Of a DNA stretch of 41,583 bases, positions 15,601 through 22,247 are shown one piece after another. The notes below the pieces were generated by a model. It ran no database searches. It saw nothing but the letters and a program-made list of their open reading frames with translations, and had not been told where the DNA came from. Numbering within the stretch: position 1 is the stretch's first letter; each line of letters begins with the position of its first letter. Origin of the DNA: a virus; IMG/VR virus record IMGVR_UViG_3300046001_010285, positions 1 through 41,583 of that record. One strand, 5' to 3'. A program made the translations under genes and the position numbers.

Positions 15601-15972
15601 ACTCAAGCTGGCCGTGAGCTCAGTGAGATCAATGTTCGCACGTTGCACATAAGCACGATTGGTAACTCCCAACGCACTGTACGCTGCCAACAAACCATAC
15701 TCATTGAGTTCATATCCATTGATGGGAGTGCCTGCTGTGGTGTTGTAGAAAAATGGTACACCAAAGGTGGCAGCTAGATCTCGTTGGCTTGTGATCAAAT
15801 AAGTTTTGTTTGCGTTGACAGCCAATGTACCAGCAGCAACAGTGATGCCATCAGCACTGACTTTGTCTTGGGCTGTGGCAACCAAGAAATAAGGGACTGT
15901 GTTTACGGCTGAGGGAATGTATTGACTCTCGTCAATTACTGTTACCTCTACGCCAGGCGATATTAAGGCCAT
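12637..15972 (-). CDS. 18: Contractile tail sheath protein gp18 (enlarged)
   Basis: A 1111-residue sheath subunit; T4 gp18 has 659. The N-terminus SPGVEVTVIDESQYIPSAV is the standard sheath start. The C-terminal sheath domain is clear from about residue 790: ERNNTLFVVADTP, HMMVRTILRSDAVSYPWLAP, the GGRV-type GTRRGVVDN, YERNINPITFIPGVGIVNFG, INVARLVAFLRGRLEEIGKQ, and the closing strand VEFIYIPLRI. Between them lie several hundred extra residues with repeated Trp/Tyr motifs (YWFDTTATTWGIFEWNQ, RLWYYSTVSD, GDLWVDTSDLENYPKLYRWE), probably surface-exposed beta domains. The sheath contracts to drive the tube through the envelope. AAAGGAAATC is its ribosome site. Confidence 0.95.
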   Translation of the reverse strand: MALISPGVEVTVIDESQYIPSAVNTVPYFLVATAQDKVSADGITVAAGTLAVNANKTYLITSQRDLAATFGVPFFYNTTAGTPINGYELNEYGLLAAYSALGVTNRAYVQRANIDLTELTASLSRPRGEPNDGTYWFDTTATTWGIFEWNQTTNTFTNKVPLIITDGADVTGTGGTAAEQNTPLTTVGSIGDYAVTMTDSDALIFGYYKNYENTWVLIGSDEWKSSWATVVSENAPTTLTANANLYINGSLVAVPTAPDNNIAGLANNINSAAITGVTAAEISGKLYIFADSTAGSDGSTLTNNGFIEIEQGPNSGAALLTALGISTNAYPAPEYLSAYSYQAPRWRTTDVQGGRPTGSVWQNVSAANNGMNVSIKKYDSALATFVAQPCPEYIDDGTALFGLDPSGGGRNIPAGTTYIALTGIASPALVPLTTFEYTVYERFASGATEVTGTTVVSSGTPFTGGDTFTLTATIPGTTDANTATVTIGGSGPVGVSQFISGVSAANVANVSCTLNSAGNLVFIHSAGGTIALEQTSAVEAAGFDANTPKVRDAVSNGVAVYILSNFVTTPLFEYTASLTAPDQDPDNGRLWYYSTVSDVDIMIQDNGTWQGYQNVTNDVRGYDLSLTNASGPIISASAPLTQNDAAESPLQLGDLWVDTSDLENYPKLYRWESVDSVQQWVEIDTTDQVTSNGILFADARWAPNGNTDPVADPFPTIESLLVSDYLDLDAPDPALYPQGMLLFNTRRSGYNVKEFTTYLDEQNFPDIPSWIPDQTYPAVSTTWLTASGNKDNGAMWSGRQAQRQLIVEALKAGIDTSIAAREEQNQFNLIATPAYPELTQNMIALSNERNNTLFVVADTPMRLDSTGNSLVEWATNNNGLGLLTEDGNNAVSNYAAAFYPSCQTNDLSGNTVVAPPSHMMVRTILRSDAVSYPWLAPAGTRRGVVDNASAIGYIDATTGEFQQIGVSQAVRDILYERNINPITFIPGVGIVNFGNKTTATATTALDRINVARLVAFLRGRLEEIGKQFLFEPNDELTRNEISNVIDSLMIDLVAKRALYDYLVVCDQSNNTPARIDRNELWVDIAIEPVKAVEFIYIPLRIKNTGEIAAGN

Positions 15973-15997
15973 AGTGATTTCCTTTGCAAGTTATCTA

Positions 15998-16005
15998 TAT
16001 TTATT
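15998..16005 (-). promoter_or_regulatory. Late-type box AATAAATA upstream of gp18
   Basis: The minus strand reads CAATAAATATAG. Predicted +1 near 15992 leaves a 20-base leader with AAAGGAA before the gp18 ATG. It forms a divergent pair with the plus-strand box at 16056. Confidence 0.5.
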
Positions 16006-16055
16006 GAGTTGGGTCAAAAAACCTGCTCTAGCCAACCCTTTGGCAAAGGTTCTAC

Positions 16056-16063
16056 TATAAATA
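16056..16063 (+). promoter_or_regulatory. Late promoter box TATAAATA before the HNH-like gene
   Basis: A perfect T4 late consensus four bases before the ATG at 16068. T4 spacing puts +1 at about 16069, so the message would start at the start codon. No ribosome site is visible. Confidence 0.6.
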
Positions 16064-16067
16064 TGGC

Positions 16068-16415
16068 ATGAAACGTCCTGTCTGTCAGGCCTGTACCCAA
16101 AGACCCTGTGCAATCAACTATTATCGCGACGGGGTCGCGCACTATCGCACCAGGTGCGAAAGTTGTTTGAGGAAAAATCGCGGACTCAAAAAACGATCTC
16201 CGCTGTGGGAATCAGCAGGTTACAAGAAAAAATTGATATGTGATCGCTGCGGGTTCAAGGCCAAATACAGCGCTCAAATCATGGTGTATCACATGGACGG
16301 CAAGCTTTCAAACTGCGACATAAAAAATCTTCGCAGCATTTGTCAAAACTGCGCTGTGGAAGTGGTCAGGAGTGACTTGCCGTGGCGTCGCGGTGATCTT
16401 GAACCAGATCTGTGA
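16068..16415 (+). CDS. HNH-like zinc-finger protein
   Basis: A 115-residue basic protein with two zinc-binding clusters: Cys6, 9, 30 and 33, and Cys58, 61, 92 and 95. The second cluster frames a VYHMDGKLSNCDIKNLRSIC segment (73-92), which follows the HNH endonuclease signature (His75, Asp77, Asn82, Asn87, Leu88, then C-x2-C). The last histidine usually found after CxxC is replaced by Ala96, so catalysis is uncertain. Small HNH proteins in T4-like phages can be homing nucleases or may act in packaging; neither is proven here. It is a lone plus-strand gene between minus-strand blocks, and its 3' end overlaps the convergent dNMP kinase gene by 50 bases. Confidence 0.75.
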   Translation: MKRPVCQACTQRPCAINYYRDGVAHYRTRCESCLRKNRGLKKRSPLWESAGYKKKLICDRCGFKAKYSAQIMVYHMDGKLSNCDIKNLRSICQNCAVEVVRSDLPWRRGDLEPDL

Positions 16416-17022
16416 TCTGCTGGTACAGAGCATCAACACTGCTGTTGTTGTCCAGCACAGCGTCAAAGTCAGTGCCAACCCAGGCGTATTCACTGGCATG
16501 AATTCCGGCTTTTTCCAAGGCATGCCTGCCCAATGCCCAGCCAATTTTGTTAGGGCCAGCGTTGAATCGCAGTGCATCGTTGTACCACACCGGTTCAGAT
16601 CCACGCACTACTCTCACAATTTTGCCCCCAGAGTTTCTTATGGCAGCAATTTCATTGGGAAATCTGCAGTCTGAAATAACCACATCATCATTGCTGTTGC
16701 GTAGCTTGTTTTCTAGGCTAGCTATCCAAATATCATCGTGAAAATGTGCGCGGCAGAGATCAGTGCCCCAGTGTTGCAGTACCCAACGCGGTGTGATTTC
16801 GCGTCCTAGTCGTTGGCTCCACCAGGCATCAGGCTGTTCGCGCCACTCACGACTGCTGCGTGTGCGTCCTTCCAGCATGTCTCTGTCCCAGCCAAACACA
16901 GCACTCACTGCATCTTTCAATGTGGCAGCAAAGCTTTCCCTACGAAAACAATGCGTGTTGACCAAGTAATCTGCCACAGTGTCTTTGCCACTGCCTATAA
17001 ATCCACATACTCCTATGATCAT
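16366..17022 (-). CDS. 1: Deoxynucleoside monophosphate kinase (T4 gp1-like)
   Basis: A 218-residue P-loop kinase. The N-terminus MIIGVCGFIGSGKDTVADYL carries the GFIGSGKDT ATP loop (7-15). The ISDCRFPNEIAAIR segment near 117-130 corresponds to the 'VPDTRQDHE' region of T4 gp1, which contacts the nucleotide. The RVVRGSEP stretch and the size also fit the dNMP kinase family. The enzyme phosphorylates dNMPs from degraded host DNA to dNDPs, feeding phage DNA synthesis. The ATG at 17022 has a GAGGAA ribosome site. Its 3' end runs antisense to the end of the HNH-like gene, so transcription of the two may interfere. Confidence 0.88.
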   Translation of the reverse strand: MIIGVCGFIGSGKDTVADYLVNTHCFRRESFAATLKDAVSAVFGWDRDMLEGRTRSSREWREQPDAWWSQRLGREITPRWVLQHWGTDLCRAHFHDDIWIASLENKLRNSNDDVVISDCRFPNEIAAIRNSGGKIVRVVRGSEPVWYNDALRFNAGPNKIGWALGRHALEKAGIHASEYAWVGTDFDAVLDNNSSVDALYQQITDLVQDHRDATASHS

Positions 17023-17029
17023 GGTTTCC

Positions 17030-18073
17030 TCATTTGTCCACAGTTGGTACTATTTGTTCAGGTGTTGCGTCAATGCCAAATTGCTTGATCAAGTTTTCTA
17101 GCAGAGCTTCATTGGCTCGAGCCTGGGTCAAAGCACATTGATAGTTATGTTCAATTTTTTGCATCACAACATGTGTGTCTGGGATCTCCTGCATCCATTG
17201 TTGTGTGTTTCTCACTATGCTATCCAAGCGTAGTTCGCTGTCAAGCACCAGATCATAGGGTTCAACAAGATGCTCGTCAAATGTTTCGTAACCTCTGCCA
17301 CGTAAGCTGGCCAAAATGCCAGGCTGGGCTGCCATGATCCATGGCACTTTATTAAACAGAGTGATATAAGTTTTTTCAGTGCTGAAGTGAACCGAAGGCA
17401 ATGCAGGAATGATGTTACCAAATATAGATTCACTGATCACTCTAAATTTGGTGTTGGAAAACAGTCGAGCATCGTAGGGAATACCACAATAGTGATACAT
17501 AGTACCGTATCTTTTGACTTCAATGCTGTCTGGATTGCGATGCCAGGACTGCAATTTTGATGCTAGATTCACATCAGCTATTTCTGGCAGCAGCTTGGCT
17601 AATTCATCAACTTGATCTGGCGCTGACCAAAAACTCCAACAACAACGATCTAAAAGATCTGCTTGTTCAAATTTCCAAAGCAATCTTGCTCGATGCTGAC
17701 GATCAGGCTTGCCAGTCAAAAACAAAAAACGATCAGCCGTACTGTTCCAGTTGTTGTTGACTCCACTGCTTTTCTTGTTGAATATTTCATTGTAACAACG
17801 CCACAGGTGAAAATTTATCAGTTCCACACAGTCGGCTCTGATTCCTGACAGATCCTGAAATGCTACATCAGTGTTCAAGATCAAAACTGTAGACACACCC
17901 ATGCCCCTGACACTGTCTAAAATCCAATTTAGACCGTCCTTTTTGTCAGGTATAGTGAAATAATCAGTGGCCAACAACAAAACCGCTACCTGCGCCTGGT
18001 TTTCGCGTATGAGAGTGACCAACTCCTCTAGGTACTGATCTATGGCATTAGGAAAGGCACCTTCCACAGACAT
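17030..18073 (-). CDS. Conserved phage protein with glycosyltransferase-like C-terminal motif
   Basis: I start this at the ATG at 18073 (MSVEGAFPNAIDQYLEEL, 347 residues). The longer open frame to 18202 only shadows the end of the exonuclease gene. The N-terminal part (QVAVLLLATDYFTIPDKKDG, then MGVSTVLILNTDVAFQDL) looks like a Rossmann-type alpha/beta fold. The second half has FLTGKPDRQHRARLLWKFEQ, then FRVISESIFGN, FSTEKTYITLFNKVPWIMAA and LRGRGYETFDE followed by EPYD. This 'E-K-T…P…G…TF' pattern recalls the donor-site region of fucosyltransferase- or exostosin-like glycosyltransferases in viruses. A sugar-transfer role is therefore plausible but unproven. It follows the exonuclease with a 14-base gap. 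Confidence 0.65.
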   Translation of the reverse strand: MSVEGAFPNAIDQYLEELVTLIRENQAQVAVLLLATDYFTIPDKKDGLNWILDSVRGMGVSTVLILNTDVAFQDLSGIRADCVELINFHLWRCYNEIFNKKSSGVNNNWNSTADRFLFLTGKPDRQHRARLLWKFEQADLLDRCCWSFWSAPDQVDELAKLLPEIADVNLASKLQSWHRNPDSIEVKRYGTMYHYCGIPYDARLFSNTKFRVISESIFGNIIPALPSVHFSTEKTYITLFNKVPWIMAAQPGILASLRGRGYETFDEHLVEPYDLVLDSELRLDSIVRNTQQWMQEIPDTHVVMQKIEHNYQCALTQARANEALLENLIKQFGIDATPEQIVPTVDK

Positions 18074-18087
18074 TGATACAAACTTTT

Positions 18088-18609
18088 TCAAGCCAGTTCC
18101 TTGACTTTGAGATATTGCAAAGTTGTCTGTAACAGACCAATCTGTCTGCGACAGTCTTCCAAGGCATGGTGACTGGTGGGCGGTTTCTCTAAGCCGGGCC
18201 ACAACGAAAAAACAGTGCGACTGTCACGTACAGCAAAATACTTCCAGGGAATGGGTTTGTTGTAGCTTTTGTATGCATGTTCCAAGATGTTCATGTCGTA
18301 TGTTGGACCCTGTGCCCAGATTCGCTTGCTGTGCCAAATCAGGCGGCCCAATTCATCCAACGCCCGATCAAGAGGCACTCGATTATCTTCAGCAAAAGCT
18401 TCGTTTTTGGCTGCTGCTGGCTGAGTAGCCCACCATTCAAGAGTGCCCTGTTCTATTCTACGATCAGGTTGGCTGTCAAGATCAATCCTTGCATAGTAAT
18501 GCTGCGGATACCAACCGGACCCAAATGGATCAAATGCCTGCGCAGCAATGGTTAGAATGGTAGTGTCAGGACCGGTGGCCAGTCCCTCAAGATCAATCAT
18601 CAGGTCCAT
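18088..18609 (-). CDS. DEDDh 3'-5' exonuclease (DexA/Rv2179c-like)
   Basis: A 173-residue exonuclease of the RNase H-like DEDDh type. Motif I is IDLEG with Asp6 and Glu8, motif II is AQGPTYDMNILEHAY with Asp105, and motif III is HHALEDC with His147 and Asp152. This order and spacing, including the RDSRTVFSL stretch (128-136), match the family containing T4 DexA and Rv2179c-type exoribonucleases. DexA removes nucleotides from DNA 3' ends. All catalytic residues are present. An extended -10 box (TGCTATAAT) lies so close upstream that the first ATG (18609) would be at the transcript's 5' end; ATG 18600 is an alternative start that still keeps motif I. Confidence 0.88.
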   Translation of the reverse strand: MDLMIDLEGLATGPDTTILTIAAQAFDPFGSGWYPQHYYARIDLDSQPDRRIEQGTLEWWATQPAAAKNEAFAEDNRVPLDRALDELGRLIWHSKRIWAQGPTYDMNILEHAYKSYNKPIPWKYFAVRDSRTVFSLWPGLEKPPTSHHALEDCRRQIGLLQTTLQYLKVKELA

Positions 18610-18614
18610 GCTGT

Positions 18615-18623
18615 ATTATAGCA
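18615..18623 (-). promoter_or_regulatory. Extended -10 promoter TGCTATAAT before the exonuclease
   Basis: The minus strand reads TGCTATAAT, an extended -10 with no good -35 at 17 bp. It probably serves host RNA polymerase early or in mid-infection. Predicted +1 is at about 18608. Confidence 0.5.
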
Positions 18624-18650
18624 TGGAAAATTATTGAATTGTGATACTAG

Positions 18651-19415
18651 TTATCCAATGACCCAGGTCAAAGGCTGACTACCGTCAACGTAGTTGACCA
18701 GTTGCAGAATAAGTGACTCCATGTCGGCCTTGGCTTCGGCCTTCATGGCTTGCCCGTTCAGTGTAGTTCCGCCCTGTGGTCCTGCTATGGTTCCAAACTT
18801 TTCTCTGGCCTCACCTATGATCATTTTGCAGTTGGCCAGCATGTAGTCTTTGATCCACTGACTTATCTGTAGATCCTGTAGCAGTACCACTTCGGGTTTG
18901 AGCTGCCATACCCACAGCAAAACATTTTCGCCGGTGCCTTTGGGATCGCGAATGATTTGAAGCTTTTTGGTAACCTGATTCCAGGTGTAGTTTACAAAAC
19001 CACCAAACATTCTGGCAGCCAATTCCACATACTGTGTGTAGAAATCATAAGTGGCCAGGCCGCCTGCGGTATTGAAGTTCATGAGATACACGTTGATGGA
19101 TGCCTGGGCAAACGGATCAAAGTTGCTGGCAAACGGGCCTGTGGCAGTGCCAAAAGTGCGTCGGAAAATCTGACGCACACTCACAACTTCTTGGGGCAAT
19201 GTGTAGATGTTTACGTCCTGAATCAGCTCCATGAAGATATAGGCTTCTTCATAAGCATTGTTAGCACGTTGCCGATAGGTTCCTATGGTTTTTTGATAGG
19301 CTGCTTCATAATGTGCTGGATCCAACTCAATATCTACGATTTCGTCAGCCAGTTGCAGTCGCACATACTCAATGAGATTTTGTTTGAGCGTGGGTAATGT
19401 AATTTCTGTGTCCAT
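18651..19415 (-). CDS. 13: Neck protein gp13
   Basis: The 254-residue neck component binds the portal/head-neck junction and prepares the filled head for tail joining. It has the family pattern: a helical N-terminus (LIEYVRLQLADEIVDIELDP, 14-33, like the 'RQLG…VNVEL' start of T4 gp13), AYQKTIGTYRQRANNAYEEA (about 39-58) and DVNIYTLPQEVVSVRQIFRR (about 68-87). A C-terminal helical block follows (WIKDYMLANCKMIIGEAREK, then FGTIAGPQGGTTLNG). Its size is close to the 309 residues of T4 gp13. It carries its own late box and a CGGAG ribosome site. Its partner gp14 lies 3 kb away on the opposite strand, unlike the adjacent arrangement in T4. Confidence 0.85.
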   Translation of the reverse strand: MDTEITLPTLKQNLIEYVRLQLADEIVDIELDPAHYEAAYQKTIGTYRQRANNAYEEAYIFMELIQDVNIYTLPQEVVSVRQIFRRTFGTATGPFASNFDPFAQASINVYLMNFNTAGGLATYDFYTQYVELAARMFGGFVNYTWNQVTKKLQIIRDPKGTGENVLLWVWQLKPEVVLLQDLQISQWIKDYMLANCKMIIGEAREKFGTIAGPQGGTTLNGQAMKAEAKADMESLILQLVNYVDGSQPLTWVIG

Positions 19416-19433
19416 GGGAAACTCCGTTCCCTA

Positions 19434-19440
19434 TATTTAC
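19434..19440 (-). promoter_or_regulatory. Late-type box GTAAATA overlapping the SGNH hydrolase stop
   Basis: The minus strand reads GGTAAATATAGG. The TAA at 19439-19437 is the stop codon of the SGNH gene. Predicted +1 near 19428 leaves a 13-base leader with CGGAG before the gp13 ATG. Confidence 0.55.
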
Positions 19441-20072
19441 CGCGTAGACTCAATCCAGCCATGCAGGCGGCTAGCAATCATGTCATGCCCCAGTTGATTG
19501 GGATGTGCGCCATCTGCACCAATGTAAGGATTGTTTTTGGTATTGACCAAATGTTCACCGTTGTGTTCAAAGAGTCCAAACCAGTTGGCTGCGGTTTCCT
19601 GTCCTTTGGCCCAGATTCTGTCAAGATCAACCCCGGGCAGCCAAGTGTGATACTGTACCCAGCCCGAAAAATAAAAGTCCCTGATTCCCATGCCAGCACA
19701 CCAGTGCTGCAAAGCACTCACTGTGGAACTGCTGCGCACGACTTCATGCCCGGGCTCATGAAAATGCAAGTACAGTTCTTTGAGCTTGGTGTCAGCATTG
19801 GCCCAACTGAAAAATCTGGGAAAATGTGCGGTGCGGGCCGGATTGGTCAAAAAGAATATTGCAGTGGTATTACCTAGGTCATCATGGTGTTGTGAAACAA
19901 AAGTCTGAAATTGATACAAAAGATCCTCGTTGCTGGCACCACCTGATCCGTAGTTGCAAAACTCATCAACTTGCATGAGTTCGGCCAGCGTTTCGCCGTA
20001 ACGGCGACCGCTGCCAATGCCGGCGCCTTCTGGCCAACTGTCGCCAAACGTGGCCAAGATTTTTTTGCTCAT
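19437..20072 (-). CDS. SGNH/GDSL-type hydrolase
   Basis: A 211-residue SGNH-fold protein. Block I is ATFGDSWPEG with nucleophile Ser12. Block II is YGSGGASN with the oxyanion Gly around 44-45. An Asn in LTNPAR (77) fits block III, and block V is DGAHPNQLGH with Asp187 and His190. The catalytic Ser-Asp/His set is therefore complete. SGNH enzymes remove acyl groups, often acetyl, from sugars, lipids or proteins. There is no signal peptide, so it probably acts in the cytoplasm or is built into virions. It overlaps the radical SAM gene by four bases (ATGA), so the two are co-translated; a shared modification pathway is an inference. Confidence 0.85.
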   Translation of the reverse strand: MSKKILATFGDSWPEGAGIGSGRRYGETLAELMQVDEFCNYGSGGASNEDLLYQFQTFVSQHHDDLGNTTAIFFLTNPARTAHFPRFFSWANADTKLKELYLHFHEPGHEVVRSSSTVSALQHWCAGMGIRDFYFSGWVQYHTWLPGVDLDRIWAKGQETAANWFGLFEHNGEHLVNTKNNPYIGADGAHPNQLGHDMIASRLHGWIESTR

Positions 20073-21034
20073 TGAAAACCTGATGTGCTGTTGGGTTTTT
20101 TGCTCACTGCTCGTATTGTGGTATTGGCTGAGTAGTTACTGGGACAGAATTTACACTGCGGAATGGGGTCATCAATTGTGGCAAGAAACTGTTGGCCACG
20201 ATCTGCAAACTGCGACACTTCCAAGGGACGATAGCTGTTGAGCAGTTCACGATCTTGATCAGATATGTCTAGATTGAATTGCTTATCAAATTCCGGAAAC
20301 AGCGCCACTGGCCCGCATTTGTACAGAGCCCCACCTATGAAATGATAACATTTGTATCTTACAAATCCGCAATTGTCGTGTGCCAGCTTGACATCACTGT
20401 TGTGCAGTGTATGTCGGCCTGATTCATTGAAAGTAATGGCTGCTGTGTAAAAACTATCATAATCCCAGACTGGGATACGCACATTGTTCTTGTCAATAAA
20501 TGCTTGTGCAGCCCCCATGGTCACACTGTTGTTGTGGTTTTCTGCGTCGTGCTTTTTGACCATGCGTATGGGCGGTTGCAGAAATTTATGTATTTCTTCA
20601 TACAAGCGATCTCTATCCGCTTCATTGTGCATGCTGATACCAATCCAATTGCGCACCCAAGGCAGACGTGGATCAATACCACTCTGCAACAAAACTTCAT
20701 ATAGCCCAGGCACTTTGTTGATTCGAGTGCCATTGGTCTGTATCTGTACTGCTTTGTTCCACAGTTGATTGATGCCTTTGACCCAATCCAACAATGAGGG
20801 ATTCAGCAGTGGCTCCCCGCCCAGGATGGTAACTTTTTGAAATCTTACATGTTTGGCCCATTCGGCGTAGACCGCAGCATGGTCTTGCCACAGCTGGTGT
20901 CCGCGGAAATGATAGTTGTTGAATCTATTGCAGTTATGGCAATTGAGATTGCAAACATTGGTAATGTAAAACTCAACATAGCCAATCAGCGTTCTAGGAT
21001 CTTCAGGATAATCGTCAACTATGGTATATGCCAT
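20069..21034 (-). CDS. Radical SAM enzyme
   Basis: A 321-residue radical SAM protein. ITNVCNLNCHNCNRF carries the CxxxCxxC cluster motif (Cys28, 32 and 35), and ILGGEPLLNP near 70-80 is the GGEP SAM-binding motif. QIQTNGT near 100 is the next conserved strand. The C-terminal half has additional cysteines (CGFVRYKC, then YKCGPVALF) and a closing CKFC pair (294 and 297) that could hold an auxiliary iron-sulfur cluster, as in SPASM/twitch-type enzymes. Such enzymes modify peptides, sugars or nucleic acids by radical chemistry; the substrate is unknown. It is coupled to the SGNH hydrolase and lies eight bases from the gene upstream. The ribosome site is weak. Confidence 0.9.
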   Translation of the reverse strand: MAYTIVDDYPEDPRTLIGYVEFYITNVCNLNCHNCNRFNNYHFRGHQLWQDHAAVYAEWAKHVRFQKVTILGGEPLLNPSLLDWVKGINQLWNKAVQIQTNGTRINKVPGLYEVLLQSGIDPRLPWVRNWIGISMHNEADRDRLYEEIHKFLQPPIRMVKKHDAENHNNSVTMGAAQAFIDKNNVRIPVWDYDSFYTAAITFNESGRHTLHNSDVKLAHDNCGFVRYKCYHFIGGALYKCGPVALFPEFDKQFNLDISDQDRELLNSYRPLEVSQFADRGQQFLATIDDPIPQCKFCPSNYSANTTIRAVSKKPNSTSGFQ

Positions 21035-21041
21035 GTGCTGG

Positions 21042-22178
21042 TCACCAACTCTTGAGTATCACAATGTGTTCGTTGCCGCGTCCGTTGAACGCTGTTTCTG
21101 TGGTTTTGATGTCTTTGTAGGTTTTTCTTGCAGCAGGTTTACCTCCGGCCATCAACTCCTTTAAAACTTCGGCGGGTTTGCGCAGAGTCTTTTGCATGCT
21201 TTCAGCAGTGCTGTAACCTATCACGGTGTTGTTCTTGAGCGTGAATTGTCCCACGTGTGAATCTGCAACCAGGTGAATCAGTTTGCGTGTCTTGGTATTG
21301 TATAACCATGCTTCACTTTTGTCCACCAACTGGCTTGCGGCCAAGCTCTTGAGTTTGAGTTCTGCAAATTCAGCTAGATATTTAAACTTGCTGGCTCGCT
21401 TTTCTGGACTCACAGGTTTTGCCTTGCGTGGCTTGCGTTCAACCTTTTTGATCTGTACATAGGCACCGCAGTCATTGATCACTGTGTCGCAAAATTTTAC
21501 TACGTTGCGCAGTTGAATTTTGGTCAGGTGTTGATAGGCTTCAACCAACTGAGCATCCGTACCATCAATCACAGCCGTAAACTCAGCCAATCTCTGTTTC
21601 CATGCCTGTGCTATTTCATTGACCATTTGCGGTGCTACATTCATGCCACGCATGGTAGCTATGGGTTTGAAGTCAGCTGACATCTTGGCACCGGCTGCAA
21701 TAAAGTCATCAAACATGCCATCTATCTCACCTGCACACTCACTGACCTTTTCACGCAGTCGATCCTGTATGGTGGCTTTTGGTACTGCTGGCGCTGGCTC
21801 ATCAATTTCTGGCTGTGCGTTGGTCTGTTCTTGTGCCAACATTGCTGAGATCATTCGATCCAAACTTGACCGCTCATCGGCCGTGAGCTCAAGACCAACT
21901 GTGTTCATACGACACAGCCAGGCCGCTGTGCAACGTATGGCGCTGTCGGGCACTCTGCGCAGTCGTTTTATGTCAGGTTTCCTGCCTTGAGATTCCAGCC
22001 AGGCCACTAGCATGTCTCGAGCTTCTTTTTTGCCAAAGAAATAGTTGTACCAAGTAAACGCTCGGGTCAGCGAACTGGTACGATTTTCGACATCAGGCTG
22101 CTTGCGCCAATCTGGTTCTGGGCCGGTGTATTTGGTGTCCGGGCTTTTGGGATTGATCAGCTTTACTGCTGTTTTCAT
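21042..22178 (-). CDS. Conserved hypothetical protein (378 residues)
   Basis: The start is set at the ATG at 22178 (MKTAVKLINPKSPD), which has a GGAG ribosome site and lies downstream of a strong sigma70-type promoter. The upstream in-frame ATG at 22250 would lie before that promoter. The protein is basic and helical, with a Lys/Arg-rich middle (KKVERKPRKAKPVSPEKRAS) and a C-terminal domain (WLYNTKTRKLIHLVADSHVG, then LKNNTVIGYSTAES). I recall similar proteins in marine T4-like phages, with no assigned function. The YNTKTRKL…Y…A pattern suggests a small beta domain, perhaps nucleic-acid binding. It leads a unit that continues into the radical SAM and SGNH genes. Confidence 0.7.
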   Translation of the reverse strand: MKTAVKLINPKSPDTKYTGPEPDWRKQPDVENRTSSLTRAFTWYNYFFGKKEARDMLVAWLESQGRKPDIKRLRRVPDSAIRCTAAWLCRMNTVGLELTADERSSLDRMISAMLAQEQTNAQPEIDEPAPAVPKATIQDRLREKVSECAGEIDGMFDDFIAAGAKMSADFKPIATMRGMNVAPQMVNEIAQAWKQRLAEFTAVIDGTDAQLVEAYQHLTKIQLRNVVKFCDTVINDCGAYVQIKKVERKPRKAKPVSPEKRASKFKYLAEFAELKLKSLAASQLVDKSEAWLYNTKTRKLIHLVADSHVGQFTLKNNTVIGYSTAESMQKTLRKPAEVLKELMAGGKPAARKTYKDIKTTETAFNGRGNEHIVILKSW

Positions 22179-22202
22179 GGCATTCTCCAGGGTCAACACA
22201 GT

Positions 22203-22231
22203 ATTATAACACTCTATCAAGTTTTGGTCAA
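22203..22231 (-). promoter_or_regulatory. Sigma70-type promoter, TTGACC-17-TATAAT
   Basis: On the minus strand, TTGACC (22231-22226) and TATAAT (22208-22203) are separated by exactly 17 bp. It would start transcription near 22196, 18 bases before the ATG at 22178. It is the best host-type promoter in the window and probably acts early. Confidence 0.85.
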
Positions 22232-22240
22232 GCACGGGCG

Positions 22241-22247
22241 GTAAATA
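22241..22247 (+). promoter_or_regulatory. Late-type box GTAAATA before gp14
   Basis: Plus-strand GGTAAATACA lies seven bases before the gp14 ATG at 22255. T4 spacing gives +1 near 22253. No ribosome site is present. It is divergent from the sigma70-type promoter at 22203. Confidence 0.55.

Noticed and set aside
16029-16050. Short imperfect inverted repeat (AACCCTTT / AAAGGTT) in the gp18-HNH gap
   Set aside because: A weak 7-bp stem with a bulge and no T-tract; not enough to call a terminator.
18074-18202. Longer start of the glycosyltransferase-like gene
   Set aside because: The extra 43 codons lie within the exonuclease gene in another frame and look non-native; the ATG at 18073 follows the exonuclease stop.
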